A stretch of 64,000 nt of DNA from Gammaproteobacteria bacterium (GCA_029881995.1 JAOULO010000001.1:124001-188000); one strand, 5' to 3'. Shown: positions 26,287 to 34,855, counted from the stretch's first letter. Program-made: numbers and translations. The notes: a model not told the origin generated them from the sequence alone.

Positions 26287-29200
26287 TTATGACGCATTCA
26301 CTTTTACAGCTGCTTCATTCAAGTAAACCTTAGTAAACTCATCTACTGGTAAAGGCTTATAAAAATAATAACCCTGAATCTGGTCACAACCAATTTTATT
26401 CAATACACTGAGTTGAGAACTGGTTTCAACACCCTCGGCTGTCACTGTCAATCCTAGTGAATGAGCCATGCTTATAATTGCCAAAGCAATAGAATGAGAA
26501 TCTTCTTTTTCATCTATATCATCTACAAAAGATTTGTCCACCTTAAGTGAATTCACTGGTAGGCTCTTCAAGTGACTCAGGGATGAATAGCCAGTCCCGA
26601 AATCATCTACTGCAACCATAAACCCTGCTGCGCCTAGCGTATTGAGCATGTCGACAGTTCTTTCCACATCATTCATCAAGGTTGTTTCGGTAATTTCGAG
26701 AGTAATATTGGCTGGGCATACATTGTATTTCTGTACAATATCCAGAAATTTATCTATAAGGTCCTTATCAACCAGTTGACGAGCCGATAAGTTAATAGAT
26801 AAATGAGGACGATTAATATCAGCAATATATTTTCGCATTGAATCAAGATACATACAGGATTGTTCAAACACCCATATGCCTATTTCAAGAATTGAGCCAC
26901 TCATTTCAGCTACAGGAATGAACTCTGCTGGAGAAACATCACCTCCTTGGCCTTTCCATCTTAATAATACCTCACCACCTGTGACCTTACTGGTTTTTGC
27001 ATCAACAATAGGTTGGATAACGGTATATAACTCATTATTACTGATAGCAGTCCGCAATCCATTGGCAATCTGCAACTGCCTTTTTGTTGATTGACCTATG
27101 TCGTTACTAAAGAATGTCCAGCCATCCTTACCATTTGACTTACTACTGTACATAGCTGCATCAGCATTTTTCAACAGGCTATCTGGTGTTGTCTTCGAAC
27201 CAAACCCAACCGCTATACCAATACTGACAGTTGAAAAGAATTCAATATTATCAATATGTACAGGCTCTTTGAGTCTATTGATGATCCTGTCCGCGATGGA
27301 AGTAACCACTTCAATATCATTAATCTGATCACACATCACCACAAACTCATCTCCCCCGAACCGACCGACAGTATCACCAGGTCTTACCAGGCTGGTCAGT
27401 TCATCGGCAATGACCCTGAGAAGTTTATCTCCCACTTCATGACCATAGGTATCATTAACCAGTTTAAATTCATCAACATCAATAAACATTATTGCAACAC
27501 TCTTACCAGTCCTTTTAGAGCGATTAAGGGCATTCTCCAGACGGTCATTTATGAGTGTCCGGTTTGGTAAATGTGTCAGTGGGTCATGTGTTGCATACCA
27601 GACTAGTTGTTCTTCAGATTTCTTTCTTTCGGAAATATCTGTCATGGTTGCTACCATCATCCAGCCATCACCTGTTTTAATTTTACTAACGGTTGCTTCT
27701 GCCGGAAAAAAACTTCCATCCTTGCGATAACAGGTAATTTCCGGCCTGTCACTCATTGGCCGTTGTACAACATCCTCATCAAGAAATGTCATAATGCTCC
27801 GCTTATGTCCTTCCCGCATATGAGGGGGTAACAACATATGCACTGACATACCAATGAGTTCATCCCGATCATAGCCAAACATATTTGAAGTTTTTTTATT
27901 CACCCGGGTAATTTTACTACTTTGATCAATTGCAATTATTCCGACATCTGTTGCACCCAGAATTTTTCCAAGTTCAGAGTCATCTCCCCGCGCATGAAAC
28001 ATCCCGCTGTCATGTTCATCATCTAAAAAATCAAAACCTTCATTATTCATTCCAAAGTTAGAGTTACTGCTTATTACCACATAACTACATTCCATTTCAT
28101 TAAACAGCGGTGTCACTAACAAGGATTGAGGATCTGCACCTATAATACCCGAAGACAGTTGAACGACCTGTTCACCTCCTGTGCGTACGACATCATCAAT
28201 AATTTCAGAATTTTCATTGAAAACTTTTAATAACTGACGGCATATCCGATTGTCCATCTTGATTTTAAACAGCCTACTGATAAGAGGGTTAGAGAGTTCT
28301 GATTCATCGGGCAATGGATAGGGCAGGATAGATACGACCTGCCAGTTGTCATTATTGCCTATGGTATTTATAGCTACCTTTGACAGTAGCTTCTCCTTTT
28401 CATAACGTTCAGGGATTACCGGTGCAATATGGCCAAAGCTTTCAACAATACTGAAACGACCATTGGCTTCACATCGTGAGAGATAAGAATTGACACTGGC
28501 ATGATGAGTGATCGCATCCATAATCACCTCACCCTGAGGCGCATGAACCCGAACATGTTCCAGTGCTTCAACCAGGGCTTCTGCATCGGTTGAAGCTGCG
28601 GCATTGGCTGCAGCTGCAAAGGCATGGACACAAACATAGGTACCTTCACCAAAATTGGTCATTACACCATTGCCTGCTGGCCAGATTCCTGTCACATCAT
28701 CGCGTTCAGCCAGGCGTCGCAGATATTCCCTGTTCACGTCCGTCTCCACATCAAGGAAATAGGTATTACTTGAATAAAAGCCTTCACGTACCTCTGGGGT
28801 AAGACAAGCAACCATAGCTTCATCATAATGCCCCATGACAACAGCCATACGATCTTTAAGACCCGCATCAGTAAATTGATTCAACAGGTTGATCTGATCA
28901 CTTCCCGCTGCATAGGGTACAAACACATCTGCACCGGAACGAGCGACCCTGTCCATTAGCTCTGTAAAATCTGAAGTTCCAATAGGAAAATATTCTTCTC
29001 CTACTACCTCACCACCAAATCGTAATAATGCCCGTTTAGCAGCATCAATTGACCCACGAGGCCACTCATAATTATTTCCGGCGAAATACATCTTAGGCCC
29101 AAAGCGATCAGCCATATATGGAATCATTTTATCGATTTGCTGGTTAGGCAGAGCTGAAAAACTAAAAAAATATCGATTGAAAATACTGCCTTCATAAAAA

Positions 29201-29568
29201 GAAAAATTCAGGTAAGGTATTTTTCTGGGTAGTGAGACATGATCTGCTACCGCAATACGTGAATTGGATAACAGGTTACCAATAATCGCAACACAATGAT
29301 GCTTATCAATTAATCTTTCTGCAGCAGGTACAGCCTGTTCTGGCATACTGCCATCATCTTCTATAATCAACTCCAGGGGTTTACCCAGCACCCCTCCCCG
29401 TTCATTAATTTCATCACAGGCAATCTGAGCCGCCCAGATAATTTCCTGACCATATAGTTCAACCATGCCACTCAACGGTGGCATAAGGCCTAAACGGATT
29501 GTTTCAGGGTTGGTAACTTTTTTATTCTTCATGACCAGTTCACTGCACTTCAGATTAACACCCTGCAT
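26287..29568 (-). CDS. AmiC/UrtA-like sensor - PAS - GGDEF - EAL c-di-GMP enzyme
   Basis: 1093 residues. About 22-395 form a type 1 periplasmic-binding-protein domain of the AmiC/UrtA kind (LGLMPPLSGMVELYG, ACDEINERGGVLGKPL). Then come a linker domain (about 400-510), a PAS domain (about 535-650), GGDEF (660-825) and EAL (835-1085). GGDEF is intact at 738-742 with an inhibitory RPGD site at 729-732. The phosphodiesterase shows EVL in place of EAL and an intact DDFGTGYSSL. There is no signal peptide or membrane span, so the binding domain should read a cytoplasmic ligand. It converges on the usher-like gene 4 bases away. Confidence 0.93.
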   Translation of the reverse strand: MQGVNLKCSELVMKNKKVTNPETIRLGLMPPLSGMVELYGQEIIWAAQIACDEINERGGVLGKPLELIIEDDGSMPEQAVPAAERLIDKHHCVAIIGNLLSNSRIAVADHVSLPRKIPYLNFSFYEGSIFNRYFFSFSALPNQQIDKMIPYMADRFGPKMYFAGNNYEWPRGSIDAAKRALLRFGGEVVGEEYFPIGTSDFTELMDRVARSGADVFVPYAAGSDQINLLNQFTDAGLKDRMAVVMGHYDEAMVACLTPEVREGFYSSNTYFLDVETDVNREYLRRLAERDDVTGIWPAGNGVMTNFGEGTYVCVHAFAAAANAAASTDAEALVEALEHVRVHAPQGEVIMDAITHHASVNSYLSRCEANGRFSIVESFGHIAPVIPERYEKEKLLSKVAINTIGNNDNWQVVSILPYPLPDESELSNPLISRLFKIKMDNRICRQLLKVFNENSEIIDDVVRTGGEQVVQLSSGIIGADPQSLLVTPLFNEMECSYVVISSNSNFGMNNEGFDFLDDEHDSGMFHARGDDSELGKILGATDVGIIAIDQSSKITRVNKKTSNMFGYDRDELIGMSVHMLLPPHMREGHKRSIMTFLDEDVVQRPMSDRPEITCYRKDGSFFPAEATVSKIKTGDGWMMVATMTDISERKKSEEQLVWYATHDPLTHLPNRTLINDRLENALNRSKRTGKSVAIMFIDVDEFKLVNDTYGHEVGDKLLRVIADELTSLVRPGDTVGRFGGDEFVVMCDQINDIEVVTSIADRIINRLKEPVHIDNIEFFSTVSIGIAVGFGSKTTPDSLLKNADAAMYSSKSNGKDGWTFFSNDIGQSTKRQLQIANGLRTAISNNELYTVIQPIVDAKTSKVTGGEVLLRWKGQGGDVSPAEFIPVAEMSGSILEIGIWVFEQSCMYLDSMRKYIADINRPHLSINLSARQLVDKDLIDKFLDIVQKYNVCPANITLEITETTLMNDVERTVDMLNTLGAAGFMVAVDDFGTGYSSLSHLKSLPVNSLKVDKSFVDDIDEKEDSHSIALAIISMAHSLGLTVTAEGVETSSQLSVLNKIGCDQIQGYYFYKPLPVDEFTKVYLNEAAVKVNAS

Positions 29569-29629
29569 GTCGGACTGGTATATATTGGCCTGAAGCTTTT
29601 ATTGATGATTGTTTGTTAATTTACGTCAA

Positions 29630-29647
29630 CAGATTCTTTATAATCTG
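29630..29647. promoter_or_regulatory. Palindrome overlapping a -10-like TATAAT before thioredoxin gene
   Basis: CAGATT and AATCTG form a perfect inverted repeat with a 6-base spacer. TATAAT (29639-29644) lies inside it, 33 bases before the thioredoxin start. A repressor could sit on this promoter. No convincing -35 is seen. Confidence 0.35.
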
Positions 29648-29676
29648 CAAACTTTATAAATTAAATGTAAATATTT

Positions 29677-30030
29677 ATGAAATCTGATAATAGCTGCATC
29701 TTTGATATCTCACTGGAAAGCTTTGAGAAAATGGTCATCCAGGCCTCTCATCAACAACCCATACTGGTCGACCTCTGGGCCGACTGGTGCCCACCCTGTG
29801 TCGTGATTGCCCCGATACTGGAGTCAGTCATATCTGATCGTGAAGGGGAAGTTTTACTGGCAAAGCTGGAAGTGGATGAAGGGGATAATATGAAAATTGC
29901 CGGACGCTATCAGGTGCGGGGCTTTCCCACTATTCTGATGATTCATAGGGGCGAAGAAATAGACCGATTCAGCGGCGCCAAACCTCGTCAGTTTATAGAG
30001 CAGTTCATCGACGGTGGGCTTGCCACCTGA
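29677..30030 (+). CDS. Thioredoxin-like protein with CPPC active site
   Basis: 117 residues covering a single thioredoxin fold. The active site is WADWCPPC (Cys38/Cys41) instead of the usual WCGPC, which raises the redox potential in known variants. The cis-proline loop is RGFPTILMI. It has no signal peptide, so cytoplasmic. Transcribed alone, divergently from the c-di-GMP enzyme gene. Confidence 0.88.
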   Translation: MKSDNSCIFDISLESFEKMVIQASHQQPILVDLWADWCPPCVVIAPILESVISDREGEVLLAKLEVDEGDNMKIAGRYQVRGFPTILMIHRGEEIDRFSGAKPRQFIEQFIDGGLAT

Positions 30031-30037
30031 TCAGGCT

Positions 30038-30196
30038 TCAGATACTGATTCCAAAGAAGATCAGTAACAGCGGCAGTGTCAGCCAGACGACTCCTTTGAT
30101 AAGAATCACCAGACCTGCAAACAGGGCCAGTCGTTTCACCCAGACTGACCAGTCGATATAACTTTCCGTAGAACCTTGTGATTGATGGATATACAT
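30038..30196 (-). CDS. 52-residue membrane protein
   Basis: Short ORF read from the sequence: it begins MYIHQSQGSTESYIDW and then has two hydrophobic stretches, LALFAGLVILI and VVWLTLPLLLIFFGISI. TGGAGG lies 5-6 bases before the ATG, an excellent RBS, which supports expression. It converges on the thioredoxin gene. Family not recognised. The 155-base gap to the next gene upstream (30197-30351) is AT-rich and probably holds its promoter, but I see no clear boxes. Confidence 0.6.
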   Translation of the reverse strand: MYIHQSQGSTESYIDWSVWVKRLALFAGLVILIKGVVWLTLPLLLIFFGISI

Positions 30197-30351
30197 ATTG
30201 GCCTCCATATCCACTAATATCGTGCGTCTAATATCGGTTCATTCTACGCCAGGTTTAGAAAAACTTGAACCAGTTCACAGTTTGCGGTCAATGGATAAAA
30301 TACATATTTTCAAATATTTTAATTATTAATCAATCAGTTATACTATTTTTC

Positions 30352-30684
30352 TCATCCTGTTAACAAATGTGAAAAGTAGGAATACCAGACCAGCAGGGAC
30401 AGTCCGGCAATGACAAGGTCGGTCCACATAGCCCGGTTTAATCGGGCTTTTTCAGTCCCTTCCTTACTGATCATCAGCAAACGACTCATGATGGCATCCA
30501 GTAACAGGAGCATAAACAGGATGGGGGCCAGGGAGGGAAACACCAGGGTGGGAAACACTGCCCAACCTTCAAAGGCTGCTTCAGTCCCAGAGGCGGGTCG
30601 CAAGATCATAATAATGATGGCTGCTGAGCCCAGCATCCAGCGCAGGGGGCCAAGGCCCAGTAGATATGACAACACAGAATTCAT
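30352..30684 (-). CDS. Hypothetical membrane protein (three to four spans)
   Basis: 110 residues with hydrophobic segments at about 13-28 (WMLGSAAIIIMIL), 42-64 (VFPTLVFPSLAPILFMLLLL) and 88-104 (LVIAGLSLLVWYSYF). Family not recognised. Third gene in a row with the redoxin and the 127-residue protein (14-base gap), so probably one operon. Confidence 0.6.
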   Translation of the reverse strand: MNSVLSYLLGLGPLRWMLGSAAIIIMILRPASGTEAAFEGWAVFPTLVFPSLAPILFMLLLLDAIMSRLLMISKEGTEKARLNRAMWTDLVIAGLSLLVWYSYFSHLLTG

Positions 30685-30698
30685 GAAACACCTTTACA

Positions 30699-31082
30699 TC
30701 AATGCAGATTGGGTTGGAAGTTTACCGCAACAGTATTCTGTTTTCCCTGCTCATTGAAAACCAGATCCAGAGAAATATTGTCTCCCTGTTCTGTGGCTAC
30801 CACTTTCCTCATCTCAGGAAAGCGGTTAGCGAGATAGGCACAGGTTGCAGCAATGAGGCCATCTTCACTTTGCTGTAAGGCACTCATTAATTGCACGGCC
30901 ACAAACTGGGCCTTTTGTATCGGGTTTGGTTCCTCAATAGACTGACCGGCCAGTTGGATACCTTCGGCCATGTCCTCATCCATTTTATCGAGAAAACGGC
31001 GTTGATGACCCGGTAAACGTATATTACGGTCGTACTGCAATACGGTATTTCCGTTATGCTCAATTAACAGTTGTTCTGCCAT
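30699..31082 (-). CDS. Hypothetical cytoplasmic protein
   Basis: 127 residues, soluble, no recognised domain. It begins MAEQLLIEHNGNTVLQYDR and has a helical middle. Its ATG follows the TAA of the redoxin gene with no base between, so translation is probably coupled. Context links it to the periplasmic redoxin and the membrane protein on either side. Confidence 0.6.
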   Translation of the reverse strand: MAEQLLIEHNGNTVLQYDRNIRLPGHQRRFLDKMDEDMAEGIQLAGQSIEEPNPIQKAQFVAVQLMSALQQSEDGLIAATCAYLANRFPEMRKVVATEQGDNISLDLVFNEQGKQNTVAVNFQPNLH

Positions 31083-31601
31083 TTACTTACTTGCCTTTGA
31101 CTGCCCGGCAGTCTGTTGCTGGATAAACTCTTCAATCAGCGGAACAGGTACTGCACCGATCTGTTGCACCTTGAGCTCACCCTTTGGGGAATAGATTAAA
31201 AAAGTTGGTGTCCCTGCCCAATGCTCACCCGTCGAATCATAAAAGAACACGGCCACATCTTCGGGTTCTCCCAGGATATTGGGGAAATTTAGCTTGTGTT
31301 CCTTGATAAACCCTTCAGCAGCCTTTTTATTGGCCTGGCCGTCCATAGACACCCCCAACACTATGGCATCCTTATTTTTATGTTTGAGGTGAAACTCATC
31401 ATAGTGCCTGGCCTCTTTATTACATATCAGGCAATCAGAGGCCCAGAACATCACAATGGTCCATTTTCCCTTTCCGGTATATTGCTCAATCGTGGCCGGT
31501 TTACCAGAAAAATCGGTCATGGTTTTGGCCGACACACTGCCAATCGAGATAACCAGAAAACAGAATACTGATGTGATAATTTGTTGTAAGACTCTCTGCA
31601 T
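31083..31601 (-). CDS. Periplasmic TlpA-like redoxin with CLIC motif
   Basis: 172 residues from ATG 31601, chosen for AGGAGT 7 bases upstream and a clean signal peptide (VLQQIITSVFCFLVISIGSV, then SAK). A longer frame to 31778 lacks both and runs into the divergent gene. The active site is FWASDCLIC (Cys57/Cys60), an unusual CXXC. Thioredoxin-fold features include the GTPTFLIY cis-proline loop. Probable thiol-disulfide exchange in the periplasm. Confidence 0.82.
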   Translation of the reverse strand: MQRVLQQIITSVFCFLVISIGSVSAKTMTDFSGKPATIEQYTGKGKWTIVMFWASDCLICNKEARHYDEFHLKHKNKDAIVLGVSMDGQANKKAAEGFIKEHKLNFPNILGEPEDVAVFFYDSTGEHWAGTPTFLIYSPKGELKVQQIGAVPVPLIEEFIQQQTAGQSKASK

Positions 31602-31754
31602 GATATTCACTCCTTGTCGATGGTGAGATTCTACCCTAAGCGGGACAATTACGATATTGACAAAGCTGTGACTGGCGCCCCCGGCACATGGTTCCGTAAA
31701 ACCCACTTGCCTGTAGTAATATTCCATGACCACTGAACAAAATGGTGATCCAGA

Positions 31755-32288
31755 ATGCAGATTTATGTGTTGCGCCACGGCCAGACCAATTACAACTTAA
31801 AGGCTTTGTGTAATGGTGACCCCAAAAGGGATGTACACCTGACGCCGGAAGGTATCAAACAGGCGGAAGTAGCTGCTGAAAAGCTTAAAAATGATTCCAT
31901 TGACTTGATACTGGTCTCAGAACTGCCCCGAACTCGACAAACCGCAGAAATAATCAATCGTTACCACCAGGTGGAAATAGCAGCCAGGTCGGATATTAAT
32001 GACATACGTTCCGGTTTTGAAGATAGATCTGTGTCTGAATATCAGTCCGCCATAGCAAGAGACCGTTTAAACAGTAAATTCAATGATGGGGAATCCCTGC
32101 TTGAACACAAACAACGTATACAGGGTTTTCTAGGCTGGTTGCAAAATCAGAACTTTGCATCTGTACTCATAGTGGCCCATGAAGAAACCCTGCGGGTAGT
32201 TGATGCTTATTTCAGGCAATTAGATGATGAAACCATGATCGATCTGCATTTCAGAAACTGTGAAATTTTGCGGTATTCCATACCATGA
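31755..32288 (+). CDS. Histidine phosphatase family protein
   Basis: 177 residues of the phosphoglycerate mutase-like superfamily. The catalytic histidine is in VLRHGQTNYN (residue 8) and the second in IVAHEETLR; phosphate-binding arginine in PRTRQTAE. Short length fits a small phosphatase rather than a glycolytic mutase. Substrate unknown. The stop codon overlaps the start of the next gene (ATGA). Confidence 0.87.
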   Translation: MQIYVLRHGQTNYNLKALCNGDPKRDVHLTPEGIKQAEVAAEKLKNDSIDLILVSELPRTRQTAEIINRYHQVEIAARSDINDIRSGFEDRSVSEYQSAIARDRLNSKFNDGESLLEHKQRIQGFLGWLQNQNFASVLIVAHEETLRVVDAYFRQLDDETMIDLHFRNCEILRYSIP

Positions 32289-33169
32289 AATGCAATGGCA
32301 CTATTGTAAGACTGTTTCCTTTACTCCTGTTACTACCGACAGGTGCATCTGCTCAGCAACCTGCTGAACCTCCCCCATCCTCAGAAAATTTACCGAGACT
32401 ACAACTGGCACCAACTGAACATATATACCCGCCCTATCTTGCCGATCAAAAGCGAGTTACCTTTGGCCTGCAGGTTTTGCATGTCATGAATAGTACTATT
32501 CCAGAAACCAGTAACTCCCGCTTTGCCTTACGCCTTGGGGGGAGACTGGAGTTATTTAACTGGTCAGATGATGAAGACCCTGCACAACAACTTCAGGCTA
32601 ATCTGGAAGTCGGCTTCCTGGGACATTTTGATATCGATCATTCACAGGACAATATCGGCTGGGATGGCAATTATGGACTGATATTCAGTTATCGCCACAA
32701 TACCTCGGTGGCCTATCGGTTTGGTTTTTACCACGATTCCAGCCATGTGGGTGATGAATATGCCGAACGCACGGGCCGTAAACGAATCAGTTATACTCGG
32801 GAGGAAGTCCTGCTGGGTGCACAATATTCGTTCTCTCCCCGTTGGCAAACCTATTTTGAACTGGGTGCCGGTTATCACCAGGACGAAAAACCCCTGCAGG
32901 ATCGTTATCGTGTACAAACGGGTCTGCAGTACCAGCAATCTCAATATTCCACTTCTGAAAGACTGGGATGGTATGCAGGAATTGATCTCTCGGCCTATGA
33001 GGAAAATGACTGGTCTATCAACCGGGCCCTGCAATTTGGTTTTGCCTTCGATGCCGCCCCTCATGTCTGGCGCATTGCCTTAGATTATTATCGTGGCCGC
33101 TCCAGCATTGGTGAATTCTTTCAGTTCGAGGAAGAATATATTGGCTTGAGCCTTTACCTTGATGTATAG
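32285..33169 (+). CDS. DUF1207 outer-membrane-like protein
   Basis: 294 residues with a signal peptide (LFPLLLLLPTGASA) and a DUF1207 domain: EHIYPPYLADQKRVTFG, RLGGRLELF and the conserved HDSSHVGDEY. The strand-rich rest suggests an outer-membrane barrel. It overlaps the phosphatase gene by four bases. Its TAG stop (33167-33169) overlaps the first bases of a MITE-like element, so the natural C-terminus may have been altered by insertion. Confidence 0.75.
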   Translation: MKCNGTIVRLFPLLLLLPTGASAQQPAEPPPSSENLPRLQLAPTEHIYPPYLADQKRVTFGLQVLHVMNSTIPETSNSRFALRLGGRLELFNWSDDEDPAQQLQANLEVGFLGHFDIDHSQDNIGWDGNYGLIFSYRHNTSVAYRFGFYHDSSHVGDEYAERTGRKRISYTREEVLLGAQYSFSPRWQTYFELGAGYHQDEKPLQDRYRVQTGLQYQQSQYSTSERLGWYAGIDLSAYEENDWSINRALQFGFAFDAAPHVWRIALDYYRGRSSIGEFFQFEEEYIGLSLYLDV

Positions 33170-33434
33170 GGTCTGTTGAAGTTTTATTCTCGCCACTGTT
33201 GAGCCAGAAAACGTGCCAATCAAGGCACGAGGAACGCGGTTTGGTTGTTCCAAATAAGTGACGAGTAACGCCGAGTGGCGCTTTTTCTGGCTCAACCCCT
33301 TGGGCTGGGCCGCATTTTCCACCCAACCGCGTTGTCATTTCGCTAATGTAGAATAACTACACGGCGCTCATGACGCCTTGCTGGGCAGAAAATGCGTCTC
33401 CAGCAGTGGTGAGAATAAAACATCAGCAGACCCT
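33168..33434. mobile_element. MITE-like element with 34-bp terminal inverted repeats
   Basis: A 267-base non-coding element. The left end AGGGTCTGTTGAAG and the right end (reverse complement AGGGTCTGCTGATG) start inverted repeats that match at 30 of 34 positions. Inside are more stems: GTTGAGCCAGAAAA / TTTTCTGGCTCAAC (33198-33296), CGTGCC / GGCACG, GCATTTTC / GAAAATGC and TGTAG / CTACA. No transposase gene is present, so it is non-autonomous. I do not see a clear target duplication. It fills most of the gap between the DUF1207 and NTF2-like genes. Confidence 0.8.
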
Positions 33435-33506
33435 GGTAAGGTAACTTGTTTGTTGGGTGTATAACAGCTATGTTGATTGATAGAACCGTTCTTACAGGAC
33501 CCATGC

Positions 33507-33914
33507 ATGCCAGATAACCAGTTTTCCGAGCCCGATGAAGTTGAACTTGCCTTTTACAAAGCTTTCGAAACCTCTGATCTAGATGCCATGATGCAGGTCT
33601 GGCTGGATGCCGATTATATAGAATGTATTCATCCCATGAGCCACCGCCTAATGGGTGTACACGCCATCCGGGAAAGCTGGCAGGAAATCTTTAATAATAA
33701 TGCCGATGTAGAGTTTGAAACGGTGGATACCCGTCGTATCAAACATAAAGACCTGGCCATACATATCGTCAATGAAAACCTGTTGGTTAACGGGGAGAAA
33801 CGGGTACAGGTCCTCGCAACTAATATCTATGAGAAAACCCCAGACGGCTGGCGCATGATTCTGCACCATGCCTCACCTGCCCCCAAACCAGAAAAACCTT
33901 CTACCCTGCACTAA
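33507..33914 (+). CDS. NTF2-like (SnoaL-type) small protein
   Basis: 135 residues from ATG 33507 (AGGAC upstream); an upstream TTG frame is less likely. The alpha+beta cone fold of NTF2-like proteins is indicated by the start VELAFYKAFETSDLDAMMQV, then DADYIECIHP, GVHAIRESWQEIF and the end GWRMILHHASPAP. Family members are often called ketosteroid isomerase-like or SnoaL-like; function unknown. It follows the MITE-like element and precedes a 389-base regulatory gap. Confidence 0.8.
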   Translation: MPDNQFSEPDEVELAFYKAFETSDLDAMMQVWLDADYIECIHPMSHRLMGVHAIRESWQEIFNNNADVEFETVDTRRIKHKDLAIHIVNENLLVNGEKRVQVLATNIYEKTPDGWRMILHHASPAPKPEKPSTLH

Positions 33915-34018
33915 TCGCATACACTCAAGCTATTCCGCAGTTTCTTTCACGGTTTATACCTGACCCTGAACGTCACAAAGTGACGCTCAGAGTCACCCCG
34001 ATCACATCACATCAGACT

Positions 34019-34034
34019 CGTGATGGTCATCACG
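34019..34034. promoter_or_regulatory. CRP-like palindrome (upstream copy)
   Basis: CGTGATGGTCATCACG is a perfect palindrome that differs from the CRP/Vfr consensus TGTGA-N6-TCACA only at the two outermost positions. Its centre lies 65 bases upstream of the perfect site, about six helical turns, so two dimers could bind the same face. A separate hairpin CGTCAC / GTGACG sits at 33971-33985. Confidence 0.45.
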
Positions 34035-34083
34035 CTTGTACACCTTCCCTAAGTTGTTGATTTGATGGATATCACAAAAGTGA

Positions 34084-34099
34084 TGTGATGACCATCACA
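34084..34099. promoter_or_regulatory. CRP/Vfr-type binding site
   Basis: TGTGATGACCATCACA matches TGTGA-N6-TCACA exactly. It lies 46 bases before the c-di-GMP riboswitch and 204 bases before the start codon of the outer-membrane protein gene, a fitting place for an activator of that transcript. The regulator gene is not in this window. Confidence 0.65.
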
Positions 34100-34145
34100 G
34101 TTGGCATGTGAGATGCAACACGTACCGTCAAGAAAGAACGGTTAG

Positions 34146-34239
34146 GAGTTCTGACAAAGGCAAGCCCATCTGAAAAGAGGGTACGCAAAGTCACCGGTCT
34201 AAGGGGCACCACCCTACGACAGCGGGACCGCCGGAACTC
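34146..34239 (+). promoter_or_regulatory. c-di-GMP-I (GEMM-I) riboswitch
   Basis: The element shows all parts of the GEMM-I consensus. P1 arms are GAGTTC and GAACTC. The core starts AAGGCAAGCCC and carries the base equivalent to G20 of the Vibrio aptamer. P2 has CCC-TCT / AGAGGG closed by a GAAA loop, followed by TACGCAAAGTC. P3 contains a TCTAAG / CTACGA receptor-like internal loop and ends AGCGGGACCG. It senses c-di-GMP and controls the 34304 gene. Confidence 0.88.
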
Positions 34240-34255
34240 AACAGGCAACAAAGCA

Positions 34256-34299
34256 GTACTCCTGACCTTTGGCAAATAAAAAGTCAAAACATGGAGTAC
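34256..34299 (+). promoter_or_regulatory. Shine-Dalgarno-sequestering hairpin (expression platform)
   Basis: GTACTCC (34256-34262) can pair with GGAGTAC (34293-34299), which contains the RBS GGAG placed 7 bases before ATG 34304. The 5' arm of riboswitch P1 (GGAGT, 34145-34149) can also pair with ACTCC (34258-34262). Thus P1 formation and SD release appear mutually exclusive, the layout of a translational OFF switch. Confidence 0.6.
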
Positions 34300-34303
34300 G
34301 ACA

Positions 34304-34855
34304 ATGAAAAAGTTTAACGCTTGCGCTGATCAATACCGTCCATCGATCCTGAATGTTGGCATACTGGCCATTATCCTGTTCATCACTACCCTGTTTGCGA
34401 GTCCTCATGTAAAGGCCGCGACCATGTCGGGTTCTTACCACATGATCGCCAATGGACGTTCCTACCATATTGAGTCACCACCAGCAGGAAAGACCTTTAA
34501 TGAAAATAATTTTGGCACAGGCTTCCAGTACGAAATGTCTCGTTCCTATGGTAGTAAATGGGTACCTTTTGTAACCAGTTCAGCCTTTAATGATTCATTC
34601 AATAATCTTTCCTACTATGTTGGCGCTGGTGAAGCACGTCGTTTCTTTATCAAGGATAGCTGGCATATCGATGTGGGCTATTTTGGATTTTTCATGGCAC
34701 GCAAGGATTATGATGATTACAAGCCTTTCCCCGGTGTACTACCTGTGGCTTCTGTAGGAACCCGAAATGTTTCTCTGAACATGACTTATATCCCGGATGT
34801 AGGTGATCAAGTGGCTGAATTGGTATTCTTCCAGCTCAAGATTTCATTGGAATAA
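34304..34855 (+). CDS. c-di-GMP-controlled outer-membrane barrel-like protein
   Basis: 183 residues with a long signal peptide (VGILAIILFITTLFASP, cleavage near VKA). The mature part has NENNFGTGFQYEM, resembling the NxNNxGxGxxY strands of small lipid-modifying or PagP/PagL-size barrels, and ends with a LVFFQLKISLE strand. Enzyme residues cannot be named. A CRP-type site, a c-di-GMP riboswitch and an SD hairpin control it; a strong terminator follows, so it is monocistronic. Confidence 0.72.
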   Translation: MKKFNACADQYRPSILNVGILAIILFITTLFASPHVKAATMSGSYHMIANGRSYHIESPPAGKTFNENNFGTGFQYEMSRSYGSKWVPFVTSSAFNDSFNNLSYYVGAGEARRFFIKDSWHIDVGYFGFFMARKDYDDYKPFPGVLPVASVGTRNVSLNMTYIPDVGDQVAELVFFQLKISLE

